DNA of 20,909 nt from Chrysochromulina tobinii (taxonomy: Eukaryota > Haptophyta > Prymnesiales > Chrysochromulinaceae). Position numbers and translations under genes: made by a program. The notes under the pieces are model-generated. The model was not told the DNA's origin, made no database searches, and saw nothing but the letters and a program-made list of their open reading frames with translations. Positions within the stretch are counted from its first letter, which is position 1. Every line of letters starts with the position of its first letter. Positions 1 to 9,629 of this stretch are shown here, in pieces. The DNA is taken from positions 1 through 20,909 of the forward strand of contig JWZX01002905.1 in NCBI GenBank assembly GCA_001275005.1, read 5' to 3'.

Positions 1-179
1 GCGGCGGCGGCGGCGGCGGTGTCAGCGATTGGTCCTTCCAATTATGATAATGATTTGTGACTTGAGCGGGGATAGGGAGGGTCTCCCTCTCCCGGTGGAG
101 TTCCTGGGCGAGGGTGAACACCGGGGAAGGAGGCGAGAGCGGGGGCGAGTGCACCGAGGCCAGGGCGAGGAAGGAGGCG
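1..179. other. Region downstream of the SFI1-like gene, with a short CGG repeat
   Basis: The first 19 bases are a (CGG)n trinucleotide run cut by the window edge. A short AT-rich stretch follows at about 38-60. This lies just past the stop codon of the minus-strand SFI1-like gene and is probably its 3' untranslated or intergenic sequence. I see no coding region I can support here. Confidence 0.4.
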
Positions 180-3100
180 TCACGGATCCTTGATGGTCTC
201 GATCAGCTTCTGCTGCACTTCGCTCCCGCGTTGGCTCTCGGCATCGAGGAGCTCGGTCTTGGTCTGCAGCTGGGCCTCGAGCCCCGCACTACGCGCCCGC
301 TCGTGCTCGAGGGCACGTCTGATACGGCCGAGCTCCTCGCGCAGATCCGCCGCCTCGCGTCGTGCGGCGATCGAGAGGCTCTGCGCCTCGTCTAGACGAC
401 TCTGTAGGTCATCGCGCTGGTTGGCGAGGGCGGGCACCTTACCGGCTAGCGCCGCCTCGAGAGCGAGCTTGCCGGAGGTGTCCTCGAGATCGTACCTAAT
501 GAGGGAGGCCATCAGAGGTCATCATCAGAGGTCATCATCAGAAGGCGAGCGTGGCCCTCAAGATCGTACCTGAGCTCGTCGACCTCGCGCAGTGCCAGCT
601 TGGCGCAATGGGAGGTCACGCGCCTCGCATGGTCCTTCCAGAGCAGCACTGCGCCCTTGATCCCTTGGCGCGTGCGCTCAGCGCGGAAGGTGTGCGCGAG
701 GCCACGGGCGCACTTCCAGAGACGCCAGCCGTGTCGCGAGAGCCCCGCGCGCCGCCATACGTGGAAGCTTGCCACTCGGCTCTGCTGCCCGAGCTTCGCG
801 TGCATGCGCGACTTGAACTGGGTGATGGCCATGGTGGTGGCGCGAAGGCGCCGGACCACGCGTCGCGCGTGCGCCCACGAGCGCAGCGCACGTTGGCACG
901 CAAGGGCGGACGCACGCAGCACGAAGGCGGCAGCGGCGGAGCGCAGCATCCGCAATCTCGCGGCGCGTTGTGCCACATACGCACGCCACGAGCTGAGCGT
1001 CGAGCGCTGCTTACCATGGCGCAGGCCGCGCTTGGCGGTCGCCCATAGGCTGGCCGAGAAGCTCGAAGCTCGTCGGTGATTGCACGTGTGGTCGAGCCAA
1101 CGGTTATGAGCCGCACCGAGCGTGCGCTTGTGGAAGGTCATCCCTGCTCGTCCGAGGGCTGCCTCGTGCGCTTGGTTGGCACGCGTGCCCTCGCGCCAGA
1201 TGGCCATGCCAGTGCACAGCTTACGGCGGCAGATGGCAGCCACTCCTCGCGAGACACAAGAGACGAGGCCCTGTCGCGTGTGGCGCCGGCCAGGCATCAC
1301 TGCCGCCCACGAGCGGAACCCGAGATGCAACCGCCGCTCCACCACGCGCCGCTCCATCACAGCGCTTGCCTCGCACCACACCGAGTGCCACCACTGCGAG
1401 TCACAGCACAGCGCTCGCCAGTGCTGCCACGCTTTTGCCGTCCGCTCTCGCCGCCCACATCGCTTCCAGTGGGCGGCAGCGAGCGACAGGCTCAGCCTCA
1501 CTCGGAGCGAGGCGGAGGCGACGGCCACCCAACGCATCCACCCAATGCTCAGCCCTCGGCGCCTCGACTGGGACACAGAGGTCTTCCGGAGCTCGCCCGC
1601 CAGCTGCCTCAACGCCACGGCCATTGCGCAGCTGCCCAGCCCAAGGCGCAGCCTCCCGCTGCGGAAAGCCGACGCGCCGAGCCGGAGCAATTCGCGTCGT
1701 CTCGAGCGGCTGCCAGCAAGCGCCCACCAAGAGTGGAATGCACGCCGCCTCTCCCGCTCAAGCAGGGCTCCGTCATGGGCGCGGACGCCACGCTGCTGCA
1801 ACTGAGAGCTACGTCGGTGATCGCCCATCATCTCGATCCACGAGGTGATCCCGAGACGGCGCCCGCGCAACGCGAGAGCGCCCATCGCAGTCGCTAGCCT
1901 TGCGCGCACCTGAGCAATCCTGAACCAGTGCTGCCACGGCCTGCGTCGCCCACGCCGCTCGCGCCGCTCACACTCGGTGACGGCGCGCGACAGACACAAG
2001 ATCGCTCGCCTCGTTGTAGTCGAGGCAGCCACCCAAAGCATCCACCCAAAGCGCAGGCCTCGGTGGCTTAGCTTCGCCGCGGCCCTCTGCACCAGCTCGC
2101 GCTGGCGCTTCTCCCTCGCCGCAATCGTCACGAGGCTGTCCCAGACCCGTCGCTCCATGCCATTGCGGAACGCTGACACGCCCAGGCGCAAGCTCCGCAG
2201 CGATGCCGAACGCTCCTGTGCGAAACCCATCCAGCTGTTGCACGCGCGCCGCGTACTCCGCGCACGTAGGCCCATGAGGCCTGCGATGAGGCCCTGCTGA
2301 AGCCGCGCCTTGGCCCCGACATACGACCGAAACGTGTTCAACGACCTCTTCGCGCGGCCATGAGCCCATGCGTTGACGGCCGCATGGACGAGCCTCAACG
2401 CGCGCGTGCGCTTGTAGGCTTGCTCGCGGTAGCCGTTGAGCAGCCGGCGCTGCAGTCGGTGCAAGAAGGCAGAGACGCCGAGCGCGAGGACGCGGAGCTT
2501 GTGACGGCGCGTGCGCGTCGCCTCCGTCCAGCTCGTGAAGCCAAGGCTTTGACCTTGCATCACCATCTTCGCCGCGGCCCTCTGCACCAGCTCGCGCTGG
2601 CGCTTCTCCCTCGCCGCAATCGTCACGAGGCTGTCCCAGACCCGTCGATCCATGCCATTGCGGAACGCTGACACGCCCAGGCGCAAGCTCTGCAGCGATG
2701 CCGAACGCTCCTGTGCGAAACCCATCCAGCTGTTGCACGCGCGCCGCGTACTCCGCGCACGTAGGCCCATGAGGCCTGCGATGAGGCCCTGCTGAAGCCG
2801 CGCCTTGGCCCCGACATACGACCGAAACGTGTTCAACGACCTCTTCGCGCGGCCATGAGCCCATGCGTTGACGGCCGCATGGACGAGCCTCAACGCGCGC
2901 GTGCGCTTGTAGGCTTGCTCGCGGTAGCCGTTGAGCAGCCGGCGCTGCAGTCGGTGCAAGAAGGTAGAGACGCCAAGCGCGAGGACGCGGTGCTTGCGTG
3001 TCACCTCTGCCGCGAAGACCAGCCAATAAATGAGGGCGTGCCGAGCGTTGCGCGAAGCCCAAATTTGTAGCCCTTTTCGCAGCAACGCGCGACAGCGGCT

Positions 3101-3646
3101 GCGCGGCACCCACTTGTGGAGTCCGTGCTCTGGGCTCTTGAGCTGCCACGCGGCGACCGCGAGCGCCATGCGGTGCATGTCAGCGGCTCTGCGGTCGCTC
3201 GAGCCGCACCAGCTCCGAAAGCGGCTGAACAAGGCGGCCCGACGGTCCCTCTGCTCTTTGGCAAGGGCGACCTGGTCAAGTCGACGCAGCTCCTGGAGCC
3301 GGTGCCAGTCGGCCTTTGCGCTCCTTACCAGCAGCGCAAAGGCAGTCCCGAGGCGCGCCGATCGCGCCCCGCGCGTCCTTTGGCGGCGATGCATCCCGAT
3401 CACGAATGCCATCCATCCACGCCCGAGTTGTCGACGTTCCCGCGCCGTTTGCTCGTGCATCCTGATCAGCTCCTCGGCTCGCTTTACCTCGAGGATGGCA
3501 TCCCAATCCACATACAAGCGCTGGAGCTTTTCAGCGTCCTCACGCATCGAGCTGGGGGTGCCACTCTTTGAGGAGCGGGAGCCGGGCGAGCCCATCCGCC
3601 AGAGTGGCGAGTCAGGCGTGCTCATAATCACGGCTCGTGGGGGCAT
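180..3646 (-). CDS. SFI1-like Trp-repeat protein with C-terminal coiled coil (two exons)
   Basis: Exon 1 is 3646-570 and exon 2 is 495-180 plus base 496-497 phase adjustment: the intron is 569-496 (74 bp, GT-AG, phase 2), giving about 1130 residues. The body consists of basic, helical units with a regularly spaced Trp, such as RACNSWMGFAQERS, KAWQHWRAL, LGFRSWAAV and TLSSWRAYVAQR. This resembles the centrin-binding repeats of SFI1 proteins, which form long rods at centrosomes and basal bodies. After splicing, the last about 110 residues are a charged heptad-rich coiled coil (LREELGRIRRALEHERA). Residues about 217-360 and 382-525 are a near-identical duplication. The first Met after the upstream stop was taken as the start; a Met seven residues later is an alternative. 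Family assignment rests on repeat style only, so other Trp-repeat centrosomal proteins remain possible. The function at centrosome or flagellar base is inferred. Confidence 0.72.
496..569 (-). other. 74-bp GT-AG intron of the SFI1-like gene
   Basis: On the minus strand the donor is AG|GTACGATCTTGAGG and the acceptor is CATTAG|GTACGATCTCGAGG. Without splicing the reading frame stops within 20 codons (stop at 512-514). With splicing it joins exactly in frame to a coiled-coil-coding exon. Plus-strand copies at 482-497 and 556-571 match at 15 of 16 positions and lie 74 bp apart, exactly the intron length. The interior carries CATCAGAGGT-type repeats (509-541). Confidence 0.8.
2072..2996. repeat. 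495-bp-period tandem duplication inside the SFI1-like gene
   Basis: Bases about 2072-2500 recur at about 2567-2996 with only about five mismatches that I can count: around 2152, 2193, 2469, 2480 and 2496 in the first copy. The period of 495 bp is 165 codons, so the frame is kept. 165 residues equals five units of 33 residues, close to the spacing of SFI1-type repeats. The high identity in all codon positions points to a recent duplication or gene conversion. Confidence 0.93.
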
Positions 3647-3877
3647 AGCTTAGTCTTGATGGCCCTCGTTTTTGTGAGACCGCACGAGGTTCGAGTTTGC
3701 AGTTCGAGTTTGCGAATTTCCGAAAATGGTATTCCGCAAGTTCAAATTACAAGTTCTGAAACGGTTGGGCGTTGGGTTGTGAGGCCTTAGCTAGAGAACG
3801 GTATGGTTTCTTTCTAACAAGTCGATTATCCCGTGAGGATGCACTGTGAACGACCGTCAAATCAGCGAGACAGACTT
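3647..3877. promoter_or_regulatory. Short spacer upstream of the SFI1-like gene, lower GC
   Basis: This 231-bp spacer separates two minus-strand genes. It should hold the promoter of the SFI1-like gene and the 3' end of the hydrolase transcript. It is noticeably more AT-rich than its neighbours. GTTCGAGTTTGC occurs twice in tandem (3689-3700 and 3702-3713). No canonical TATA box or poly(A) signal is clear. Confidence 0.35.
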
Positions 3878-5156
3878 CTACTGCCCTGGCGCCCAGATCT
3901 CGATGTAGTCCTCGTCTTGTGGCAGCTTCACACCGGTGACCCGCTTGAAAATCTTTGCGTGGGCGCCGTAGTGCCGTCCGAATCCTGCGCCGAACGGCGC
4001 CGTGACCAGGACGGTGCCGTTATTGGCCGCGCCCCGGATGGCCGATAGGACTGCGTCTGCAAAGCCGCGAGGGTTGTCGATCATGTGCTGATGTGTGCCC
4101 TGCGCCACCCGCCACACATCGATGGGCGCGCCCGCCACGGCGCCCCCCGGCTGCGCCTGCTGCGCACGGGCAACGTCGGCGCCATTGCGCCAGTTAATCC
4201 AATCAAACTCACCATAGATGAGCGAGACACGTGGCACGAGCTTGACGAGCGCGAGGAGCCTCTCGGCGAGGGGATGGCGCGCGTAGACGAACTCACCCTG
4301 AGACCCTTTTGGGATCCCACCGACCGCCATCAGGGCCTGCACCATGTAGCCGCCGGCGGACTTGGGCGAGCGGCACCAGATGCCGAGCAGATAGTTGAGG
4401 AGCAGCGGCTTCGCAATCCAAGGCTGCTCGTCCCCAAAGCGGCGGCTCATGTAGTTGGTCAGCAGACGGCGCCCCATCCCAAGGTCTCTTGTGAGGAGCA
4501 TGGGTGACCCACCTCGCCGGACAAGTGAGCGGACCAGCTTGAGCACGCGGGGTGCCTTCGCATGCACCTCCGCCAAGCCTTCGGGAGGGTGCGGCACGCC
4601 GGCCGGGGATGCGAGCACCAACTGCCGAACCCGCTCCGGATGACGCTCGGCGTACGCAGCAGCAATGTATCCTCCGATCGAATGGCCAAGAAGCACGATC
4701 GTGTCGAGCGACAAGGCGGCGCGCCAGGCCTCGATCGCATCCACGAAGTACGCTTCGGCCACACTCACAGGGCAGCGATGGCCACGCGGGTAGGGCCACG
4801 GCGGTCGGCTTGACAGGCCGCAGCCTAGTTGGTCGATGGAAAACACCCGGCCTGGCCATTCCGTCGCGAGCTGCAGCATAGTACTGGGCCGCGCCGAAGC
4901 CGAAGCCGTGGATCATCACGAGAGCGGGCGCCCCGGATTCGGGCGTGCCGCTCGTGTATTCCAGTGTGTGAATGCACGGAGCAGCGGACACGGATGTCAA
5001 GGGCACGTCTGTCGCAGCCCATGTCACCCGTGCGCCATTATGATTGGGGCGAGTGCTATGCCACCAGTTCAAACCGAATTCGACGAGCTCAGCTTCGGCT
5101 GCAAGGTGCTCGTCGTGGGTGAGAGCATCGCCATGGCAGCACCAGCATCCCGGCAT
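3878..5156 (-). CDS. Alpha/beta hydrolase, ABHD4/ABHD5 (CGI-58)-like, with a frameshift near 4877
   Basis: This is probably a membrane- or lipid-droplet-associated lipase or acyltransferase acting on phospholipids or lysophospholipids. The upstream frame (5156 to about 4880) encodes the N-terminus and the oxyanion motif VMIHGFGFG. The downstream frame (about 4879-3878) encodes IDQLGCGLSSRP, the nucleophile elbow GHSIGGY (Ser codon 4681-4679), the acid region IYGEFDWINW, and HQHMID. The last has the HX4D spacing known from CGI-58-type proteins and supplies the catalytic His. The nucleophile Ser is present, unlike mammalian ABHD5, so the ABHD4 or plant-like enzyme type fits best. Family alignment is continuous across the junction only if one base is skipped near 4877. 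There is no room for an intron. Either the assembly carries an indel or the gene is newly broken. An in-frame TGA lies just upstream of the chosen ATG. Confidence 0.8.
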
Positions 5157-5674
5157 CCGCGAAGGTCGCGGATAGAACGTGTGTCATGAGAAGGGGCCCA
5201 TGGAGACGGCCGTCCCCACGACGAGGACGCCGACGCTGCTGTGAATTGGCTGATAAACGGACGGAAGAGGGGATCTTTGCACTGCGTGCCCAGTGGGAAA
5301 ACGCGTCAGCCGACCATTTTGGGGAAATTCTGCTACTTCGTGATGTGGAGCGAAAAAATCTCCACATAGCATCTTGATGTGCATCGAAACGCATCGACTG
5401 TGCATCTGTCTCGCAGGCGCGTCGCCGCCCGCCCCATTGCCGCAGCGCCTGCCACGGCCACCGCGAAACATTTGCGGGCCATCGATGCCACCGAGACAGC
5501 CATTCTCGTGGGCGGTCGATGGCTCCACCTTTCAGCGCTTTCGCGCGCGCGCGCGCGCCGCGCGCGGGGCCCTCCCGCTCACATGCAGAGCACTCTCCCA
5601 AAGTTTGTTGGATGACTTCGCTCTGCTGACCCTACCTCTCCTCCACCCGCGCGTGCAGAAACAAGCAACTAACG
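5157..5674. promoter_or_regulatory. Divergent promoter region between the hydrolase and eEF3
   Basis: The two flanking genes point away from each other, so this 518-bp gap should contain both promoters. It holds an 8-bp perfect inverted repeat (ATGTGGAG at 5343-5350, CTCCACAT at 5360-5367, 9-base loop). It also holds an alternating CG run at about 5541-5566 that could form Z-DNA. A splice-acceptor-like element lies just before the eEF3 start. No ORF here is convincing. Confidence 0.55.
5624..5658 (+). promoter_or_regulatory. Possible 3' splice site of a 5'-UTR intron in eEF3
   Basis: A branch-point-like CTGAC (5626-5630) is followed by a pyrimidine-rich tract and then GCGTGCAG ending at 5658, 16 bases before the eEF3 ATG at 5675. 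This is the arrangement of a 3' splice site. I could not identify a matching donor, so this is only a suggestion; cDNA would settle it. Confidence 0.3.
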
Positions 5675-8600
5675 ATGTCCAAGCTTCCCGATGATCTCCC
5701 GTGGTCCGATGTTGCCAAGACGCTCCTTGATCAGACCGACAAGAAGTCTGCCAACGCGGTAGCGACGGCCATCCAGAAGGCCGCTGAGGCCAAGGACTCG
5801 AAGGAGGCGGCGATGCAAACCGCGACCGACCTCGCCAACTGGTCCAAGGCAAACGGCAAGCTCTGGGTGGAGCCGTATCTCATCACGCTCTTCCCGTCCA
5901 TCATGGCCCTCGCGGCCGACAAGGACCGCAAGGTGCAGATTAAGGCGCAGGAGGCCGGCGCGGCGATGATGGCCGCCCTCAACCCGGTGGCCGTCGACGG
6001 CATGCTGCCGCTCCTGTTCAAGCAGTTCGACGAGCACCGCTGGCAGACGAAGCTTGCGGCCGTCGACATGTTCGCTGAGCTCGCCGCCGCGAGCCCGAAG
6101 TCGGTCTCGGCTACTCTGCCCGGCATCGTGGTCAAGCTCATGGATGTCTCGCAGGACCCGAAGCCCGCGATCAAGGAGTCGGCGATCAAGGCGCTGCGCA
6201 ACTGCTGCCAGGTGATCGACAACGCGGACGTGTACCCGCTCATCGACCAGGTCATCTCGGCCAACATGAACCCCGACACCGAGGGCGAGCGCTGCCTCGA
6301 CAAGCTCGTGTCCACCACGTACGTCTCTGCCGTCGACGAGCCCACGCTCTCGATCATCATGCCTGTGCTCTACCGTGGCCTTCGCGTCAAGGGCAACGTG
6401 ATGATGGTGCGCAAGTCGGCGGTCGTCGTTGACACCATGTTCAAGCTCGTCAACAACCCCAAGGACATCATGAACTTTGCGCCCACCCTCATCAAGGAGC
6501 TCACGAAGCTCATCGACGAGATCTCGATTCCCGAGGTGCGCACCAAATGCGAGGAGGCGCTCAACACGGTCAAGGTGACGCTCGGCGAGTATCAGGAGTC
6601 GGCGATCGAGTGCGCGCCCATTGACGTCGAGGCCATCCTCGCCGAGATCCTCTTCGGCAACTCGTACAAGTCCGACGAGGTCACTCAGTGGGTCTCGCAG
6701 GTCACCGCGCCGCTCTTCGCGATGACTCGGCCTCGTACCATGGACATGGTGGTGCCATACCTGGCGGCGATCGTGTCCGAGGCCGAGTCGATCGTGCTCG
6801 CCGAGAAGTTCCTCGAGGTGGCCACCGCCAAGTTCGGCGCAGGCGTCGAGGAGGTGGCCCAGGAGGACCACGATGACCTCGAGGTGCTGTGCGACTGCTC
6901 CTTCTCGCTCGCCTACGGCAACCGTGTGCTGCTGCACAACACCAAGCTCAAGCTCAAGCGCGGCAAGTGCTACGGCCTCATTGGCCCCAACGGTGCGGGC
7001 AAGTCGACGCTCATGCGCTCGGTCGCCGCGGATCTCGTCGAGGGCTTCCCCAAGGAGATCCGATCGGTGTACGTCGAGTGCGACGTGTCGGCCACCGACG
7101 CGGACTGCATCTGCTGGGAGTTCATCCACGAGGACCCGATGATCAAATCGATGAACGACGGCGCGGGCAAGACCAAGGACGAGGTCATTGAGATGATGCG
7201 CTCGTGCACGTTCGAGGACAAGCTGATCTTCGGCCCGGTCGGCTCGCTCTCCGGCGGCTGGCGCATGCGCCTCGCCCTCTCGCGCGCCATGCTCAAGGAG
7301 CCCGAGCTGCTTCTCCTCGATGAGCCGACCAACCACGTCGACGTGCACGGCGTCGCGTGGCTCACCAAGTACATCCAGGGCCTGTCGGACAAGAAGATCA
7401 CGTCGATGATCGTGTCGCACGACACCGTCTTCCTCGACAACGTGGCGCAGGACATGTGCCACTACGAGAAGAACCGAAAGCTCAAGGTGTACAAGGGCAA
7501 CCTTTCCGAGTTCGTCAAGCTCGTGCCCGAGGCCAAGGCCTACTACGAGCTCGAGTCTGAGAACGTCGCCTTCTCCTTCCCTGACCCTGGCATGCTCGAG
7601 GGCGTCACCTCGCGCACCAAGGCCCTCATGAAGATGACCGACGCTTCCTTCAAGTACCCGACGCGCGATGTGAACACGCTCTTCAACATCTCGATCCAGG
7701 TCTCGATGGCCTCGCGCGTGGCCGTCATCGGCGTCAACGGCGCCGGCAAGTCGACGATGATTAAGCTGCTCATCGGCGAGATCGAGCCCAACCTGGGCGA
7801 GGGCCAAGGCCTGATCGTCAAGCACCCGAACATGCGCCTCGCCTACGTGGCGCAGCACGCGTTCCACCACATTGAGAACCACCTGGACCTCTCGCCCGTC
7901 AACTACCTCGAGTGGCGTTTCTCGGGCGGCATGGACCGCGAAGGCCAGGCGAAGAACTTCCTCGAGCTCAACGAGGACGAGGAGAAGCTCACCGACAAGT
8001 TCCCCGGTCAGGTCTCGAAACTCATGGGCCGTCGCAAGGGCAAGAAGGGCTACGAGTACGAGGTTCAGTACTTCGGCTGCCAGAACCCCATCGAGGAGAA
8101 CTCGTGGGTGGCCAAGGATAACCTGCTGCGCATGCAGTGGACGGACACTTACGATAAGAAGCGGCCGATTTACGAGTGCGGCACCGCCCTGATGAAGCTC
8201 ATGATGCAGGTCGACGAGCGCATCGCCTTCGAGGCGTCGGGCATTGCCACCAAGAAGCTCACGCAGCTCAACATCCAGAAGCACCTCGACAACTTCAACC
8301 TCGAGACGCAGTTCGGCACGTACTCCAAGATCTCGGCGCTCTCGGGCGGCCAGAAGGTCAAGGTCGTGCTCGCCGCATGCATGTGGATGGAGCCGCATGT
8401 GACCATCCTCGATGAGCCCACCAACTTCCTCGACCGCGACTCGCTCGGCGCGCTCGCCACCGCCATCAAGCGGTACCAGGGCGGCGTCATCATCATTAGC
8501 CACCAGCGCGAGTTTTACAGCGCCCTGTGCCCTGAGGTCTGGTCAGTCGTCGACGGCCGCTGCACCGTCTCCGGCGGCGACTGGATGGAGGCTGCCGAGA

Positions 8601-8839
8601 AGGCGCGCAAGAAGGCCGAGAAGGAGGCCGCCAAGACCGCCATGATCGGCAAGGAGGACAAGTTCGACGCCTTCGGCAACAAGATCGAGGAGAAGAAGGC
8701 GGCGGTGAAGATCCCCAAGGCCGAGCTCAAGAAGATCAAGAAGGAAGTCGCGGCCATGCGCAAGAACGGCAAGGAGGTCTGGACCGACGAGGAGGTCGAG
8801 AAGGCCGGCTACGACCCGACGCTCACGGATGGCAAGTAA
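5675..8839 (+). CDS. Translation elongation factor 3 (eEF3), ABC-F type ATPase
   Basis: This is a cytosolic ribosome-bound ATPase that in fungi helps release deacylated tRNA from the E site during elongation. The single 1054-residue frame has no intron and is close to the fungal length of about 1044. Domains in order: N-terminal HEAT-type helical repeats (about residues 80-330); first ABC domain with Walker A GPNGAGKST (437-445), signature LSGGW (525-529) and LLLLDEPTNHVD with catalytic Asp-Glu at 549-550; second ABC domain with GVNGAGKST (686-694), LSGGQ (889-893) and ILDEPTNFLD (Asp-Glu 913-914). The eEF3-specific chromodomain-like insertion lies at about 745-865, inside the second ABC domain. 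The tail is Lys-rich, as in fungal eEF3. All ATPase motifs are intact, so it should be active. Strong GC-ending codon choice suggests high expression. Confidence 0.98.
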   Translation: MSKLPDDLPWSDVAKTLLDQTDKKSANAVATAIQKAAEAKDSKEAAMQTATDLANWSKANGKLWVEPYLITLFPSIMALAADKDRKVQIKAQEAGAAMMAALNPVAVDGMLPLLFKQFDEHRWQTKLAAVDMFAELAAASPKSVSATLPGIVVKLMDVSQDPKPAIKESAIKALRNCCQVIDNADVYPLIDQVISANMNPDTEGERCLDKLVSTTYVSAVDEPTLSIIMPVLYRGLRVKGNVMMVRKSAVVVDTMFKLVNNPKDIMNFAPTLIKELTKLIDEISIPEVRTKCEEALNTVKVTLGEYQESAIECAPIDVEAILAEILFGNSYKSDEVTQWVSQVTAPLFAMTRPRTMDMVVPYLAAIVSEAESIVLAEKFLEVATAKFGAGVEEVAQEDHDDLEVLCDCSFSLAYGNRVLLHNTKLKLKRGKCYGLIGPNGAGKSTLMRSVAADLVEGFPKEIRSVYVECDVSATDADCICWEFIHEDPMIKSMNDGAGKTKDEVIEMMRSCTFEDKLIFGPVGSLSGGWRMRLALSRAMLKEPELLLLDEPTNHVDVHGVAWLTKYIQGLSDKKITSMIVSHDTVFLDNVAQDMCHYEKNRKLKVYKGNLSEFVKLVPEAKAYYELESENVAFSFPDPGMLEGVTSRTKALMKMTDASFKYPTRDVNTLFNISIQVSMASRVAVIGVNGAGKSTMIKLLIGEIEPNLGEGQGLIVKHPNMRLAYVAQHAFHHIENHLDLSPVNYLEWRFSGGMDREGQAKNFLELNEDEEKLTDKFPGQVSKLMGRRKGKKGYEYEVQYFGCQNPIEENSWVAKDNLLRMQWTDTYDKKRPIYECGTALMKLMMQVDERIAFEASGIATKKLTQLNIQKHLDNFNLETQFGTYSKISALSGGQKVKVVLAACMWMEPHVTILDEPTNFLDRDSLGALATAIKRYQGGVIIISHQREFYSALCPEVWSVVDGRCTVSGGDWMEAAEKARKKAEKEAAKTAMIGKEDKFDAFGNKIEEKKAAVKIPKAELKKIKKEVAAMRKNGKEVWTDEEVEKAGYDPTLTDGK

Positions 8840-9629
8840 TCCAGCCGGGAGTCTCAGCGTGTGGGTCCTCATCGGGTCTCGCATGTCCAGACTTGAAGGA
8901 GCTTTACGCTCTTTTGGGGACGAGGGATAACGGGTATCCATTCAAAGCGATGTTTGCTTTGGAAGCCCTGATGCCTGAAATGAGTGCGGTTAGAAAGAAG
9001 TGTATGCATTGATTGTGTCGCACCCTTCAGCCGTAACACAGCAGCGCGCCCACGTCACGACAGGATACAGAGCCCGGGTGCGCGAGCGCGATCGGACTCG
9101 CTCAGTCTCCCCTACGCCAGGTGTAAAGCTCAAGGGGGACCGACGCACCGGACCTGCTGTTAGCTACTGCTGTGCCCCCGGCGCCTGGGTATATAGGTGG
9201 GTACAAACTACGTATAAAACTCTATATGGCAAATAAGTGGTAGTGGTATAGAGCGCCTCTCGCTGGCTCTAAGGTTTCGATGAACTCCAGACGGCCTCGA
9301 AGTCCCGAAGTGCTTGCGACTCACTTAGTCACGCAAACGCACGAATGCCACGCGAGAGACCGCGGGACGGGCGGACGGAACGCTCACCGTCTAACAAGAA
9401 GTGCGTGCGACTGCACACCACATGACGGTAACAACGCGATCACACGAGGTTTCGTCCGTCCTCTCTCTTTAGCATGAGTGGCGACCCACACGTCCTGGGG
9501 GGATCTCCCCGGGATCCTCTACCGCTCGCACCCATCGCCCGGACCCCGGTACAACCGAGCTGCAAAGCGCACCCCTGCGCGCTACGACCTACACGCTACA
9601 GGCCACGTACAGGTCGCGTGCATGCGGAA
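8840..9629. other. Convergent intergenic region between eEF3 and the oxidoreductase
   Basis: Two transcripts run towards each other here, so 3' untranslated regions and termination signals are expected. A small AT-rich island at about 9187-9240 contains TATATAGG and TATAAAA-like strings. Given the convergent layout these are more likely 3'-end composition than promoters. The short ORFs in this gap lack family features. I see no RNA gene I can support. Confidence 0.5.

Noticed and set aside
1968-3149. A 393-codon minus-strand frame overlapping the SFI1-like gene
   Set aside because: It lies in another frame of the same duplicated DNA and repeats only because the DNA repeats. It has no Trp-repeat pattern or family sign.
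5541-5566. The CG alternating run as a functional element
   Set aside because: Short CG runs are expected in DNA this rich in GC; Z-DNA formation is possible but nothing else supports a role.
5669-8503. A 944-codon open frame on the strand opposite eEF3
   Set aside because: It is the shadow of the eEF3 codon pattern (strong GC third positions). The translation is a monotonous Leu/Val/His/Arg/Glu mix with no domain, while the plus strand encodes a complete known protein.
9228-9300. A tRNA-like stretch with a D-arm-like TAGTGGTATAGAGC and GGTTTCGATGAACTCC
   Set aside because: I could not pair an acceptor stem, an anticodon stem or a proper T-stem, so the resemblance is superficial.
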